A stretch of 51,181 nucleotides of DNA from Parabacteroides faecalis (GTDB taxonomy: Bacteria > Bacteroidota > Bacteroidia > Bacteroidales > Tannerellaceae). Below the pieces are notes generated by a model. That model saw only the letters and a program-made list of their open reading frames with translations, made no database searches and had not been told where the DNA came from. Shown piece by piece: positions 16,739-26,600 of this stretch. Made by a program: the position numbers and the translations under genes. Position 1 is the first letter of the stretch. Every line of letters starts with the position of its first letter. The DNA lies in assembly GCF_022809355.1 (NCBI RefSeq), contig NZ_JAKZMM010000031.1, positions 1 through 51,181 of the forward strand, read 5' to 3'.

Positions 16739-18949
16739 ATGAAGACCGTTATTGTTTTCTTTAGTATTATATCTTGCCTTTTCATAACTCCCGTATTCGC
16801 TCAAATCAGTCATGGTGGGAAACCATTACCTTATCTCTTGACGCGATCAGCAGAAGAAAACTTATTTGAATCCATGCCTTCTTTTGACTTGGAGGAACAA
16901 CTTCGTTTGGATTCCATGGAATACAACGGATTGCGAAATTCCAATCGGTTTGCCTATAAGTTTATCACTGATTTTACACCTGAAAATGCTGGTGTAACTT
17001 ATACTTTGGCAGACGGAACACGTGTTTGGAGACTTGGAATTCGTTCTGCCGGTGCTGTTTCTTTGAATTTGCTGTTCACGGAATACGAATTGCCTGAAGG
17101 AGCAAGTCTTTTCATCTATGATCCGGAACAAAAACAGGTGAAAGGAAGTTTTACCAGTCAGAATAATTCCGAGCGTCGGATACTGCCTGTTTCTCCTATT
17201 TACGGAGAGGAACTTATCATTGAATATCAGGAGCCGGCGAACAGCGTTTTTCATGGAAAGTTAAGAATAGGAGAAGTAAACCATGGTTACCGTTCAATAC
17301 AAAGGGTTACCGAACCTACTAGCGAACCTAGCGGCTATGCTTGTATTCTTCCTCTGATTTGTTCTTTGCCGGATGGTGATCCTTATCAGGAAGTCGGACG
17401 GAGTGTGGTTGAACTCATCGTGGATGGTGTCTATTATTGTACGGGATCACTTATCAATAATACAAATCAAGACGGGAAACCTTATTTATTGACGGCTTCG
17501 CATTGCCTGAATGAAGACTTTATCTTAAAGAATCCGGATTACGAAGAAATAGCCGGCAAGATTATTGCCTTCTTCAATTATAATAGTCCGAGTTGCGAAT
17601 CTCCGATGCGGGGAACGGAAGAGATGTCGATGGTCTCAACTTATTGCCGGGCTATTAACGAGAGTACGGATATGGCTTTGCTGGAATTGACAGAAATACC
17701 ACCTATATATTATCGTCCTTACTATGCAGGGTGGAATGCGACAACCTCTTCTTCGGGTACTTATGCCTGTATTCAGCATCCAGGAGGAGCGACCAAACGT
17801 TTTAGTCTGGCAGAAAAGGTTCAATTGGATAGCTTCAAGGATAGCGGATACAATTTTGCTTCCAATAGTTTCTGGCATGTGCCGGAGTGGACACAAGGAA
17901 GTACAGCTGAAGGTTCGTCCGGTTCTCCTTTACTAGACGGAGACAATCGCATTCTGGGTGCGCTTACCGGGGGCAGATCTTACTGTTATTTTCCTTACAA
18001 TGACTATTTTTACTCCTTATATTATTCGTGGGAAGCCAATGAAGAAAGTGAACATCAATTAAAGTCTTGGTTAGCTCCGAACCGGACAGACCGACTTTGT
18101 GACGGTATGGATCCGTATGCTGCTTCTCCTGCTTTTCGGTTAAGTCATGTAATAGAGAACGGCAAATATGATCTGATTGAAACAAGCCAGTCTGACGAGA
18201 CTTATTTGTTTGGTCTCAACGGTTCCTCAAAAGAATACGCAGAGCAATATACGACTTCGGCTGCCGCACATGTGTATGGTTGCTATTTGGTGACTCCCAG
18301 TTTTTCGGGAAGAAATACATTAGACGTAGATATTTGTCTGTATACGGGTAAAGATAAACCAGAGACGTTGGTTGCTACGAAGAAATTCAATCCGATTTTG
18401 CAATATACTGATGGCAGTACGTCCGGAGAAACAAGTAAACCATTGTATCGTTCACAAGAACATTTCATCGCATTTGATACACCTGTAGAGGTCGGCAGTA
18501 GTTTCTTTGTTGGATATCGTATCAACAACGAGGTTAATTTCTGTACCTATAACATTCAAAAAGGAGAAATGACACAAAACAGTGCCTGGATAAAGCAAGG
18601 AGAAGAATGGATAGAAGCGTCACAAGCTTCAGGTATTGGATTCAATACGGCTTTGTTTATCGATCCCGTTGTTTCTTATTATACAAAAACTACCGGTAAT
18701 GAATTGTTGGCTTCAGAACTGGATATACAGGTGAATGTGATGCGGAAAGATAAAAGAATTGATTTGATCTTTCCGGAAAATCCTTCAGGAGCGCATTATC
18801 GGTTGGTTGATTTCGCCGGGAAAATTATCGACTCTCAGATGATTCAGGAGGCACAATCAACCTGGAGTTATCCTTATATTTCAAGCGGAATATATTTGCT
18901 TTCCATCCAACAAGGCGATCAGATCATTACACGTAAAATCGTCTTTTAA
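16739..18949 (+). CDS. Secreted trypsin-like serine protease with type IX secretion tail
   Basis: The 736-residue protein has a Sec signal (MKTVIVFFSIISCLFITPVFAQ), a beta-rich N-terminal domain, then a chymotrypsin-fold protease domain resembling lysyl endopeptidases: His in YLLTASHCL (about 255), Asp in STDMALLEL (about 310) and Ser in GSSGSPLLDG (about 393). A second beta-rich region follows. The last 65 or so residues (YRLVDFAGKII ... SGIYLLSIQQ ... ITRKIVF) have the look of a type A T9SS sorting domain, which would route it across the outer membrane. ATG 16739 is chosen because it begins the signal peptide; the TTG at 16694 gives a poor extension. The role is probably peptide foraging or host interaction. 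Confidence 0.82.
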   Translation: MKTVIVFFSIISCLFITPVFAQISHGGKPLPYLLTRSAEENLFESMPSFDLEEQLRLDSMEYNGLRNSNRFAYKFITDFTPENAGVTYTLADGTRVWRLGIRSAGAVSLNLLFTEYELPEGASLFIYDPEQKQVKGSFTSQNNSERRILPVSPIYGEELIIEYQEPANSVFHGKLRIGEVNHGYRSIQRVTEPTSEPSGYACILPLICSLPDGDPYQEVGRSVVELIVDGVYYCTGSLINNTNQDGKPYLLTASHCLNEDFILKNPDYEEIAGKIIAFFNYNSPSCESPMRGTEEMSMVSTYCRAINESTDMALLELTEIPPIYYRPYYAGWNATTSSSGTYACIQHPGGATKRFSLAEKVQLDSFKDSGYNFASNSFWHVPEWTQGSTAEGSSGSPLLDGDNRILGALTGGRSYCYFPYNDYFYSLYYSWEANEESEHQLKSWLAPNRTDRLCDGMDPYAASPAFRLSHVIENGKYDLIETSQSDETYLFGLNGSSKEYAEQYTTSAAAHVYGCYLVTPSFSGRNTLDVDICLYTGKDKPETLVATKKFNPILQYTDGSTSGETSKPLYRSQEHFIAFDTPVEVGSSFFVGYRINNEVNFCTYNIQKGEMTQNSAWIKQGEEWIEASQASGIGFNTALFIDPVVSYYTKTTGNELLASELDIQVNVMRKDKRIDLIFPENPSGAHYRLVDFAGKIIDSQMIQEAQSTWSYPYISSGIYLLSIQQGDQIITRKIVF

Positions 18950-18965
18950 AGATGCAGCCGGAAGA

Positions 18966-19910
18966 TTATTCTTCCTGTGCTGCTTTCTTTTGTTTCTCGT
19001 AGGCTTCCAGATCGGCGCGGCTACGGCTTTGCGTAACGAAAAAGACACCGGTAAAGACCAGAATTACGGCAATTACCTTTAGCAGGTTGAACTGGTCCAT
19101 TCCCCAAATAACCGCAACGATACTGGCTACAATAGGCTGTACATAGTTATACATGCTGGTTACGGTCGGGCGTAAGGTACGTTGTCCGATAGGAACCAAC
19201 AGGTAGCTGATAAAGGTTGCACAGAAGACAACCATGAAGATACCGCCTATCAGTTTATAGTCCATAGCCATCCAGTCTGTTTTTACCAGTTCGTTGTACG
19301 AAAATGGTATCATGCAAACGGAGGCATAGGTAAACATCCATTTCATCAGTGTGATAGGAGAGTAGCGAGAGATCAGTCCTTTGTAGAAAACCAGGTAACA
19401 GGCAAAACAGAATTGGGCAAACAGGCAGAGCAAATCGCCCCAGATGTTTCCTGACTGGCTGGAATTTTGCACTTGTTGTCCGCTGAAGATAAGGAGCAAT
19501 GCGCCGGTTGCTCCCATGAATACGCCAATCAGTTTCTTGCCGGTAACCGGTTCACGTAAATATAAGGCGGCAATGATCATCGTCAGAATCGGCGAACTGG
19601 TTGTTACAATCGAGGCATTGATAGGAGAGGTCATGCTTAGTCCGAAGATATATGAACCTTGGTTAAAGACAATGCCCAGCATGGATGCGAAGAATAGGGA
19701 AAGCATATCTTTATGGTTGACATGTTCCTGTTTGGTAAAGAATGAAACCAACCAAAACAGAAGTGCAGCTCCGAACATCCGGCAATCGGTTAAAACCAAA
19801 GGCGACAAGAGCGCACCCGAGAGAACAAACTTTCCAACAGGCGCCATCAGTCCCCACATCAATTCCGCTCCAAACATAGCGGCGTGTCCTTTTACTTCTT
19901 TTGTTGTCAT
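18966..19910 (-). CDS. EamA/DMT family transporter
   Basis: The 314-residue inner-membrane protein has two EamA repeats and about ten membrane helices (for example MFGAELMWGLMAPVGKFVLS and YVQPIVASIVAVIWGMDQ near the repeat ends) with a charged cytoplasmic tail (RSRADLEAYEKQKKAAQEE). The family exports or takes up small metabolites such as amino acids or purines; the substrate cannot be told here. The stop is 17 bp from the convergent protease stop. Upstream lies the terminator of the TPR lipoprotein gene, so any own promoter is close to the start or transcription is by read-through. Confidence 0.85.
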   Translation of the reverse strand: MTTKEVKGHAAMFGAELMWGLMAPVGKFVLSGALLSPLVLTDCRMFGAALLFWLVSFFTKQEHVNHKDMLSLFFASMLGIVFNQGSYIFGLSMTSPINASIVTTSSPILTMIIAALYLREPVTGKKLIGVFMGATGALLLIFSGQQVQNSSQSGNIWGDLLCLFAQFCFACYLVFYKGLISRYSPITLMKWMFTYASVCMIPFSYNELVKTDWMAMDYKLIGGIFMVVFCATFISYLLVPIGQRTLRPTVTSMYNYVQPIVASIVAVIWGMDQFNLLKVIAVILVFTGVFFVTQSRSRADLEAYEKQKKAAQEE

Positions 19911-19921
19911 ATAAATACAAG

Positions 19922-19949
19922 AAAAGGTCCCTCCGAAGAAGGACCTTTT
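19922..19949 (-). terminator. Terminator of the OmpA/TPR lipoprotein gene
   Basis: A perfect 9-bp stem (AAAAGGTCC at 19922-19930, complement at 19941-19949) is followed on the minus strand by TTTTCTTG. It lies 30 bp past the lipoprotein stop. Confidence 0.8.
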
Positions 19950-19978
19950 ACTATTAAATGATTACTGAATAATCTCAA

Positions 19979-21670
19979 TTATTTTACCAATGCAGCGAAA
20001 TCAGAGTTTGTTGCATATTTAGCAAATTCCAAATCGATAGCAGCTTCTTTCTTCAAAGAACCATCTTTAGCGATAGCAGCCTTCAAGTTGCTTACTACAC
20101 CGTTAGCATCGTTTGTACGAGCAGCAACGATAGCCTTCAAATAAGAAGTGATAGCATCAGGATTAGGAACAGCGTTCAAAGTCTGAGAAGCTTTGTTGTA
20201 ATCTTTTGTCAAGATCTGAGCCAAAGCAGCGTTGTTAGACTTAACTGAACCAAATGAATTAGCAGCCTTAGCCCATTCGCCTTGTTCCAAGTACAGAACA
20301 CCCAGAGCTTCGCTTAATTCAGCAACACCAGAAGCGCTACCGAACAACTGCTGAGCCTTAGCTTGGTCACCCTTAGTCAAAGCGATCAAACCTAAGTTCA
20401 TGTTAGCTTCCGGATTATTCTTAACAGAGTTAGCTTTGTTGAACATTTGTTCAGCCTTAGCTAAATCACCTGCGCGGAATGCCATCATACCAACGTTGTT
20501 CCAAGTACGATAGTCGTTCGGATACAATTCAGAAGCTTTGTTATAGATAGCTGTCTTTTCAGCATCGTTGTTAGTCAATGTAGCAGCGTACAGAATTTCT
20601 TCTACGTTCAAAGCCTTCGGATCGTTCTTAGCCAAAGCCGAGATTTCGTCATCAGACTTACCGATGATTTCGATGTTAGCAACCAAACGAGAACGACGCA
20701 ACTGCGGCAGGATTTCGTCAGCCAATGTGCTGAATACAGAAGAGATGTTCTTGATTTCCTGTTCGCGTTGTTCAGGATCGCTATACATAGACAATACACG
20801 CAAAACCAAATCCTTATCCTGGATGTTTGATTTAGAAACCAATTCCTGGAATCCTTCCCAGTCCTGAGCAGTATATTTAGCATCTACAGGAACGTCAACT
20901 TTCATCTTCTTCAATTCCTTAGCCAAATATTTGTCTGTATTCTTTTCACGTCTTTCAGCCAAACCTGTGTTCAGTTCAACACCACCATCAGGAGAAGCAT
21001 AAGCCTGGATTTCGATAGCTACATTCTGGTTAGGAGCTTCGTCAGCGTTCTTAACCAAGTCTTTCCAGTCAGAGATTTCATCTTTCTTCAATTCTTTTGA
21101 ACGAAGTTCAGCCTGCTGGATCAAGAACATGATGCTTGCATCGTGAGCTTCTTTGATGATACGCTGGAATTTGTCGGCTGCGATAGCAGCGTTAGCAGTA
21201 GCAGCATCAGCCAAAGCTGAAGTAGCCAATACGCCTTCACCGATCTTTACATCCGGCAATTTAACTGTTTTGTTTTTGATCTTTGCATCGAAAGTCAGGA
21301 ACAATTCAGATTTCTTCATTTCAGGTTTGTAAGTGAAAGAAGATTTCATTGTTACGTTTGCACCTTCTTTGTAAGGGATAACCTGGTTGTTGCCTTTTAC
21401 TTTTTCACCTTGGTAAGTGTAAGCAGTTCCCCAAGCTTCACCACCCTGATAACGCAATACCGGAGTGATAGTTACAACAGCTTTCTTGTTAAACCATTTA
21501 GCCGGGATAGTAGCATTGATGGTTACAGGAACTTTACCACCGATAGCTTCCAGAGGTTGAGGCTCAGCCTTAATGTACTCTTCTGCCAGCGGTTTCAACT
21601 TGTTAGAACAAGAAGAAAAAGCCAGAATTGCTGCCAATAAAAAGAATGGCAATAAAAACTTTTTGTTCAT
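19979..21670 (-). CDS. Outer-membrane lipoprotein with OmpA-like segment and TPR repeats
   Basis: The 563-residue protein has a lipobox (LAFSSC), an N-terminal beta domain (about 30-150), a central stretch resembling an OmpA peptidoglycan-binding fold (VAIEIQAYASPDGGVELN ... GLAERRE, about 220-260), and C-terminal tetratricopeptide repeats from about 350 (for example YRTWNNVGMMAFRAGDLAKA and NPEANMNLGLIALTKGDQAKA). Codon use is strongly biased, suggesting an abundant protein. It probably links the outer membrane to peptidoglycan or scaffolds a complex. It is monocistronic. Type IX secretion lipoproteins such as PorW also have TPRs, but this one does not clearly match them. Confidence 0.72.
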   Translation of the reverse strand: MNKKFLLPFFLLAAILAFSSCSNKLKPLAEEYIKAEPQPLEAIGGKVPVTINATIPAKWFNKKAVVTITPVLRYQGGEAWGTAYTYQGEKVKGNNQVIPYKEGANVTMKSSFTYKPEMKKSELFLTFDAKIKNKTVKLPDVKIGEGVLATSALADAATANAAIAADKFQRIIKEAHDASIMFLIQQAELRSKELKKDEISDWKDLVKNADEAPNQNVAIEIQAYASPDGGVELNTGLAERREKNTDKYLAKELKKMKVDVPVDAKYTAQDWEGFQELVSKSNIQDKDLVLRVLSMYSDPEQREQEIKNISSVFSTLADEILPQLRRSRLVANIEIIGKSDDEISALAKNDPKALNVEEILYAATLTNNDAEKTAIYNKASELYPNDYRTWNNVGMMAFRAGDLAKAEQMFNKANSVKNNPEANMNLGLIALTKGDQAKAQQLFGSASGVAELSEALGVLYLEQGEWAKAANSFGSVKSNNAALAQILTKDYNKASQTLNAVPNPDAITSYLKAIVAARTNDANGVVSNLKAAIAKDGSLKKEAAIDLEFAKYATNSDFAALVK

Positions 21671-21743
21671 AATTACTGTAAGTTTAAAATGTTATAATGA
21701 TTCTTTTTTACTTCAATTCAATAAACCTTTCATTATTAAGGTG

Positions 21744-21751
21744 CAAAACTA
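21744..21751 (-). promoter_or_regulatory. Possible -7 box of the OmpA/TPR lipoprotein gene
   Basis: On the minus strand TAGTTTTG (21751-21744) fits TAnnTTTG and leaves a leader of about 70 nt before the ATG. No clear TTG -33 element is seen. Confidence 0.4.
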
Positions 21752-21879
21752 AAGTATTTTTCTTTACATTGTAACTTGTAGGTGATAAAATCGTGCGGAT
21801 TAAGACTTATTAATAAATTGATAACTACATTTTTGTCTTTCTCTGCCTTTTTATCAACGGACACATCTTTACAATGAGC

Positions 21880-22032
21880 TCACAAAAATACCCTAATTTT
21901 TTTTAATGTAGACGATTTTTGCGGTAAAAAATGTTCTTTAGCCATAAAAATCGGATTTTCATCATCTTCTTTTTTTCTTTGTTTCGTATCCGGATGATAG
22001 GTCATTAAAACCAGATCTTCGTTTTCTTTCAT
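21880..22032 (-). CDS. Possible 50-residue protein, unknown
   Basis: An ATG at 22032 opens a frame of 50 codons ending in TGA at 21880. The product starts MKENEDLVLMTYHPD and is highly charged (KQRKKEDDEN in the middle, KKIRVFL at the end), without signal peptide or cysteines. Codon choice looks like that of the neighbours. The ATG is adjacent to the inverted-repeat complex at 22034-22119, which would form its 5' leader. There is no Shine-Dalgarno, as usual here. I know no family for it, and it could be a chance frame. Confidence 0.35.
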   Translation of the reverse strand: MKENEDLVLMTYHPDTKQRKKEDDENPIFMAKEHFLPQKSSTLKKIRVFL

Positions 22033-22033
22033 A

Positions 22034-22119
22034 TTTTTGACAGATGTGCTAAAGCTTTTCTATATATGTAGTAAAACTTTAGCACGTATATGGAAAAGCT
22101 TTTCGACAGCTGTCAAAAA
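22034..22119. repeat. Interlocking inverted repeats
   Basis: An outer pair, TTTTTGACAG (22034-22043) and CTGTCAAAAA (22110-22119), encloses two further pairs arranged A-B-A'-B': GTGCTAAAG (22046-22054) with CTTTAGCAC (22077-22085), and a 15-bp arm at 22052-22066 with 22087-22101 (one mismatch). GAAAAGCTTTTC (22093-22104) is itself a palindrome. The spacer 21671-22325 otherwise contains the possible small gene, a terminator and A/T-rich DNA. The element looks like a small mobile or structured repeat; its function is unknown. Confidence 0.65.
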
Positions 22120-22192
22120 ATTAATTTGTAACGGGATTTGTACTTCACCGTATCCGATTCTGTATTTGGAGTATATTATTCCGCATGAAAAA

Positions 22193-22227
22193 ACTCCAGT
22201 GCTTGCTTGGGAAAGAAACACTGGAGT
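22193..22227 (-). terminator. Terminator of the RND efflux operon
   Basis: A perfect 9-bp stem (ACTCCAGTG at 22193-22201, complement at 22219-22227) is followed on the minus strand by TTTTTT. It lies 100 bp past the TolC-like stop. Confidence 0.75.
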
Positions 22228-22325
22228 CGGAAAAATGCTACCCACGAAATTCACATCCGGTGAGCGAGCGATAAAAGAGGTATCAAGTAGCTGCGTTTAT
22301 TCTCAACACCTTTTCTCTGTCAACC

Positions 22326-23612
22326 TCACGATAAACGCCCCAACGACTTGAGATAAGCCGTTTCTTGTATCTTGTAATTGGTCTGTGCTTCGATGAGATG
22401 GCTGTAGGCTTCCTGCCAGCGTGTCTGCGCATCCAGCAAATCGACCAAAGTCTTCATTTGTTCTTGATAATTCAACCGTGTAATCCGTAAAGCTTCTTGG
22501 GCTTGGGCTAAAGCTTTCTGTGCCGTCTCAATCAGTTGATAGGCATCAATCAGGCTGCGCTTCTGCTGCTCTACTTCGATAGCCATCAATTCTTTGTTGT
22601 GTTCGAACAGTAACCGGCTATTGGTCGCCTCTACCTTGGCTTTCTTTACTTTCCTGTAATTTTCTCCGAAGTGATAGAGGGGAATACTGGCCGAGAGCAT
22701 CAAAGTCCCAACACCATCCGAGTTTGTTATATCTCCTACTTTAAAACCTCCGTAGTAAGAATAGCCGGCACTAAAACCGATGGATGGTAGATAGGAGGCT
22801 CTGGAGATCTTGATGTTTTGTTCTTTCAACTGGATGTTTTTTTCCAACAGTTTTAATTCGGGACGAGAAGAAAAGTCGGAATCCAGGATGGCCGGTGTCA
22901 GTTCTTCTACCACAATCGTAGTATCAGTCGGGATAACGTCTGTATCAAACGGGACGCCGATTTTTTGACACAAGGCCAATCGGGCGAGTTCTTTCCCGGT
23001 TAATGCCCGTTTCAGCTGGTATTCTATCTGGCTTTTTTCACTTTCGATGGTCAGCAAGTCGTTGCGGGTCGCCATTTCCACGTCTACGCTTACCTGTGTC
23101 TGTTGTAAAAGCTCATCCATTTGTCGTTTATAATCTTCGAGCAACTTTACCTTTTGGCAAACGGATACATACAGCCAGTAGGCTTCGTCGGCATCGGCTA
23201 CTACATCGGCTGTTTCTTTCTGCCGGTTCAACTGGCTCATTTCTGCCCCGATACGAGCCGATTGGTAACCGGCTCGTATCTTACCACCGGTATAAATCGG
23301 TTGAGAAACAGATATGCCGGCCAGATAAACACCTTTCATGCTTAAATTGACTCCTTCCTGGATGGTGTATTCCTTGGGTGAGTAGAAAGTTCCGGCCATG
23401 CCGCTCACATCCGGAAAGAAATTGGATTTAGCCAATTGTTTCTCGATCTCTGCATTCAATTGATTGTTGTCTGCCACTTGCAGTGACTTATTGGATTCGC
23501 AAGCCATTTGGCGACAAACTTCGTTGGATATTTCCAAACGTGCTTGTCCCCACGTGCGGAACGGAGATAGGAAACATCCTATACCTATAATATATATAAG
23601 AAACTTTTTCAT
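22326..23612 (-). CDS. TolC-family outer-membrane efflux channel
   Basis: The 428-residue protein has a signal peptide (KKFLIYIIGIGCFLSPFRTWGQ) and two outer-membrane efflux protein repeats rich in long amphipathic helices; VDLLDAQTRWQEAYSHLIEAQ near the C-terminus is the typical helical-barrel segment. It forms the trimeric exit duct of a tripartite pump. It is the last gene of the adaptor-pump-channel operon, starting 7 bp after the pump gene. At 428 residues it is a short TolC form, as is common in Bacteroidetes RND sets. The substrate is unknown. Confidence 0.88.
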   Translation of the reverse strand: MKKFLIYIIGIGCFLSPFRTWGQARLEISNEVCRQMACESNKSLQVADNNQLNAEIEKQLAKSNFFPDVSGMAGTFYSPKEYTIQEGVNLSMKGVYLAGISVSQPIYTGGKIRAGYQSARIGAEMSQLNRQKETADVVADADEAYWLYVSVCQKVKLLEDYKRQMDELLQQTQVSVDVEMATRNDLLTIESEKSQIEYQLKRALTGKELARLALCQKIGVPFDTDVIPTDTTIVVEELTPAILDSDFSSRPELKLLEKNIQLKEQNIKISRASYLPSIGFSAGYSYYGGFKVGDITNSDGVGTLMLSASIPLYHFGENYRKVKKAKVEATNSRLLFEHNKELMAIEVEQQKRSLIDAYQLIETAQKALAQAQEALRITRLNYQEQMKTLVDLLDAQTRWQEAYSHLIEAQTNYKIQETAYLKSLGRLS

Positions 23613-23619
23613 GTTTGTA

Positions 23620-26600
23620 TTACTCCTCTGTTTGAGGTTTTGTCACTTTAAAGAATATTGCGTAAAATACGGGTAATAACATCAGGGTAATGATCGTACC
23701 CATCGTCAGACCTGCCATGATAGATACCGCCATCGAGCCGTACATCGGATCAGAAACCAAGGGCAACATACCGACAATCGTTGTAGCCGATGCCATGATT
23801 ACCGGGTTGGCACGGGCAACCGTTGCCTGGATGATGGCATGATACGGATGTAGTCCTTCTTCCGTCATCAAACGATTGATTTCATCAACCAGTACGATCG
23901 AGTTCTTGATCATCATACCCATCAAACCGGCCATTCCGATGGTTGCCATGAAGGTAAACGGCAAGCCGGTGGCAATCAAAGCCGGAGCTACACCCACGAT
24001 TACGAAAGGCAGGCAAATCAGGATCAGGATCACCTTGCGCCAGTCGTTGAAAAGCAGCAGCAGAACTGTCAGGACAATGATCAGAGTCAGCGGATAATAA
24101 TCAGCCAATGCCTCATTCGATTCGGCCTGCTGTTTGATTTCTCCCATCCAACGCATCGAATATCCCGGAGGTAATGGAATCGACTCGATCTTTTCCTGTA
24201 TTTCCTTCTGTACTTTCACCGGAGAAGAGCCATTATCGTAATCCGGATCGCATTCCGCTTCGATAGCACGCATACAGTCATAGCGATATACCGTTCCTTC
24301 TTCCCAGGCAAGATCCAAGTCTTTCGTTACATTACTCAGCGGTGAACTTTTGAATAGCTCGTTTTCTACATCCGAAGCCTTCATCCCACCACTGAGCAAA
24401 ACCTTCATGTCATTATCCGACAGATTGATATTCGGCATCATAGTCCAGACAGGAACATCATTCAGATCTTGGATCTTACTGCCATCGGCATTCCGGATTT
24501 GCAGATTAATCCGGACTATCTTATCCTTATCGTGTAAAGCTCCTACTGTCAAACCATCTGTTGCCGCCATTAACGCATTCCCTACATCACTTCGGTTAAT
24601 ACCGGTCCGGCGTCCGTCCATTTGCTGATAATAAGCCACCAGACTCTTGTTTCGTTCTTTCCAGTTGTTCTGAACTGAATACGGATCTACTGATTGGGCT
24701 TCCCGCATGATCTGTTCTGCTTCGGCACTTAGGCGACGTAGAACTGCCGGGTCCGGACCTTTAAACTGGACTTCAACAGTGTGCGAAGTACTGATTGAGA
24801 AGTTGTAACGACGGGTACGGATATAAGCATCCGGATATTCGGCCCGTAAGAACGCCCTCAGACTCGGGATAATCTCACTGCAAGTATTGAAATCTTCACA
24901 GTCAACCAATAGTTCTCCGTAACAATCTCCACCATTGGTCATCGGACGGACCAGGCAATAACGGGCTGGAGCACTCCCTTGACTGGCTGTAATCCGTTGT
25001 ATCTGCGGATACTTCTCTTTCAGTCGGTCGGTTATCTCCAGCAAGTCGTGACGAACCTTTTCCGGATTTGTCTGCGAAGGCATCCAGTATTCCACAACAA
25101 ACTGATTGTAATCGAAGTCGGGAAAATACAAGTTCTTCACATAGCGGAATGACCAGCCAGCCAAAAGCAATAAAGAAACCGATACGGCCAGTGTCACTTT
25201 CTTATGATCTACCAGAAAAGACGTCATTTTCCGTACAAAACGATGGATAGGCTTGTTCAATACTTCGTCCTGTCCCTGCGGATGCTCTTTGATACGCGGT
25301 GGCAGAAAACTCTTGGCAAACATAGGAACTTGTGTCATCGCCAGTAACCAACTGATCAGCAGACTGACACACAAGACGAGAAACAAGTCATGAGCATATT
25401 CGCTGGCAGAACCTTTCGCCAGAAAGACACATAAAAAGGTGGAGGAAGCAATCAGCGTTGCACCCAACAAAGGCCAGACTGTTTTCCGGCAGATATTGAA
25501 CAGATACTTTTTGGGTGCCAGTCCGCGACGCTTATCAATCAAGATACCATCCAGGATGACAATGGCATTATCTACCAGCATTCCCATAGCGATGATAAAG
25601 GCTCCCAATGAAATTCGTTGTAAGGTCGTACCCAACATCAACAGAACCGGGAAGGAAGCTGCAATCGTCAGTATCAAGCCGGAGCCGATAATCAATCCGC
25701 TTCGGAAACCCATAGTAAAGACTAAGGCAAAGACAACGATCAGAACCGATTCGATCAGGTTGACCAAAAAGGAATCGATCGCCTTGTTTACCTTGTCGGG
25801 TTGAAAGAAAATCTTTTCCGATTCAAAACCGGCGGGAAGGGTCGTCATCAGTTCAGCCATACGAGCTTCCACCCTTTTTCCGACTTCGGTTACGTTGACA
25901 CCAGGTTCGGTAGATAACAGAATCGCAATTGCCGGCTTTCCATCTACCCAAAATCCATTGTTCTGTGGTTCCAAATACCCACGTTCTACCTGAGCAATAT
26001 CGCCCAGTCTGATCTGTTCGCCGGTCATTGTCTTGATCAGCAGATTCTCGATGTCTTTTTCATCTTTAAGCTGTTCGCTCACCCGAAGTTGTATCCGGTT
26101 ATTCCCGGCTTCATACTTTCCGGCTTCAACGGTTTTGTGGGCAGCATCAATACCTGTCATGATTTGGGTAGCCGTCATTCCGTTGCGGGCCAGGTTTTCT
26201 TTGGGCAATGTAATATTGATACATTCATCCCGGCTACCAAATAAAGTGACTCGCTTGACACCGTTTACTCCCAGCAGATTCCGACGAAGGTATTCTGCAT
26301 AGGTTGTCATTTCACGGTTGTCATAACCCTCGGCTTTTAAGGCATAGAACATACCATATACATCCGACACATCATCAATCACCATCGGTGTGCTACAACC
26401 ACTGGGTAGCATGGCAGAGACATCATTGACTTTCCGACGTAACAAATCCCAGTATTGTTGTACCTGACTTTCGGGAACCGTCATTTTCATCTCTACCGTT
26501 ACCAGGCCCATGCCATTCGACGATTCACTTGAGATATAATTCACCTCCGGCATGGAACGTAGGGCTTCTTCCAATACAGCGACGGCTTCCAGTTCTACTT

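Noticed and set aside
22037-22351. A 104-codon plus-strand frame
   Set aside because: It runs through the inverted repeats and the efflux operon terminator and overlaps the end of the TolC-like gene.
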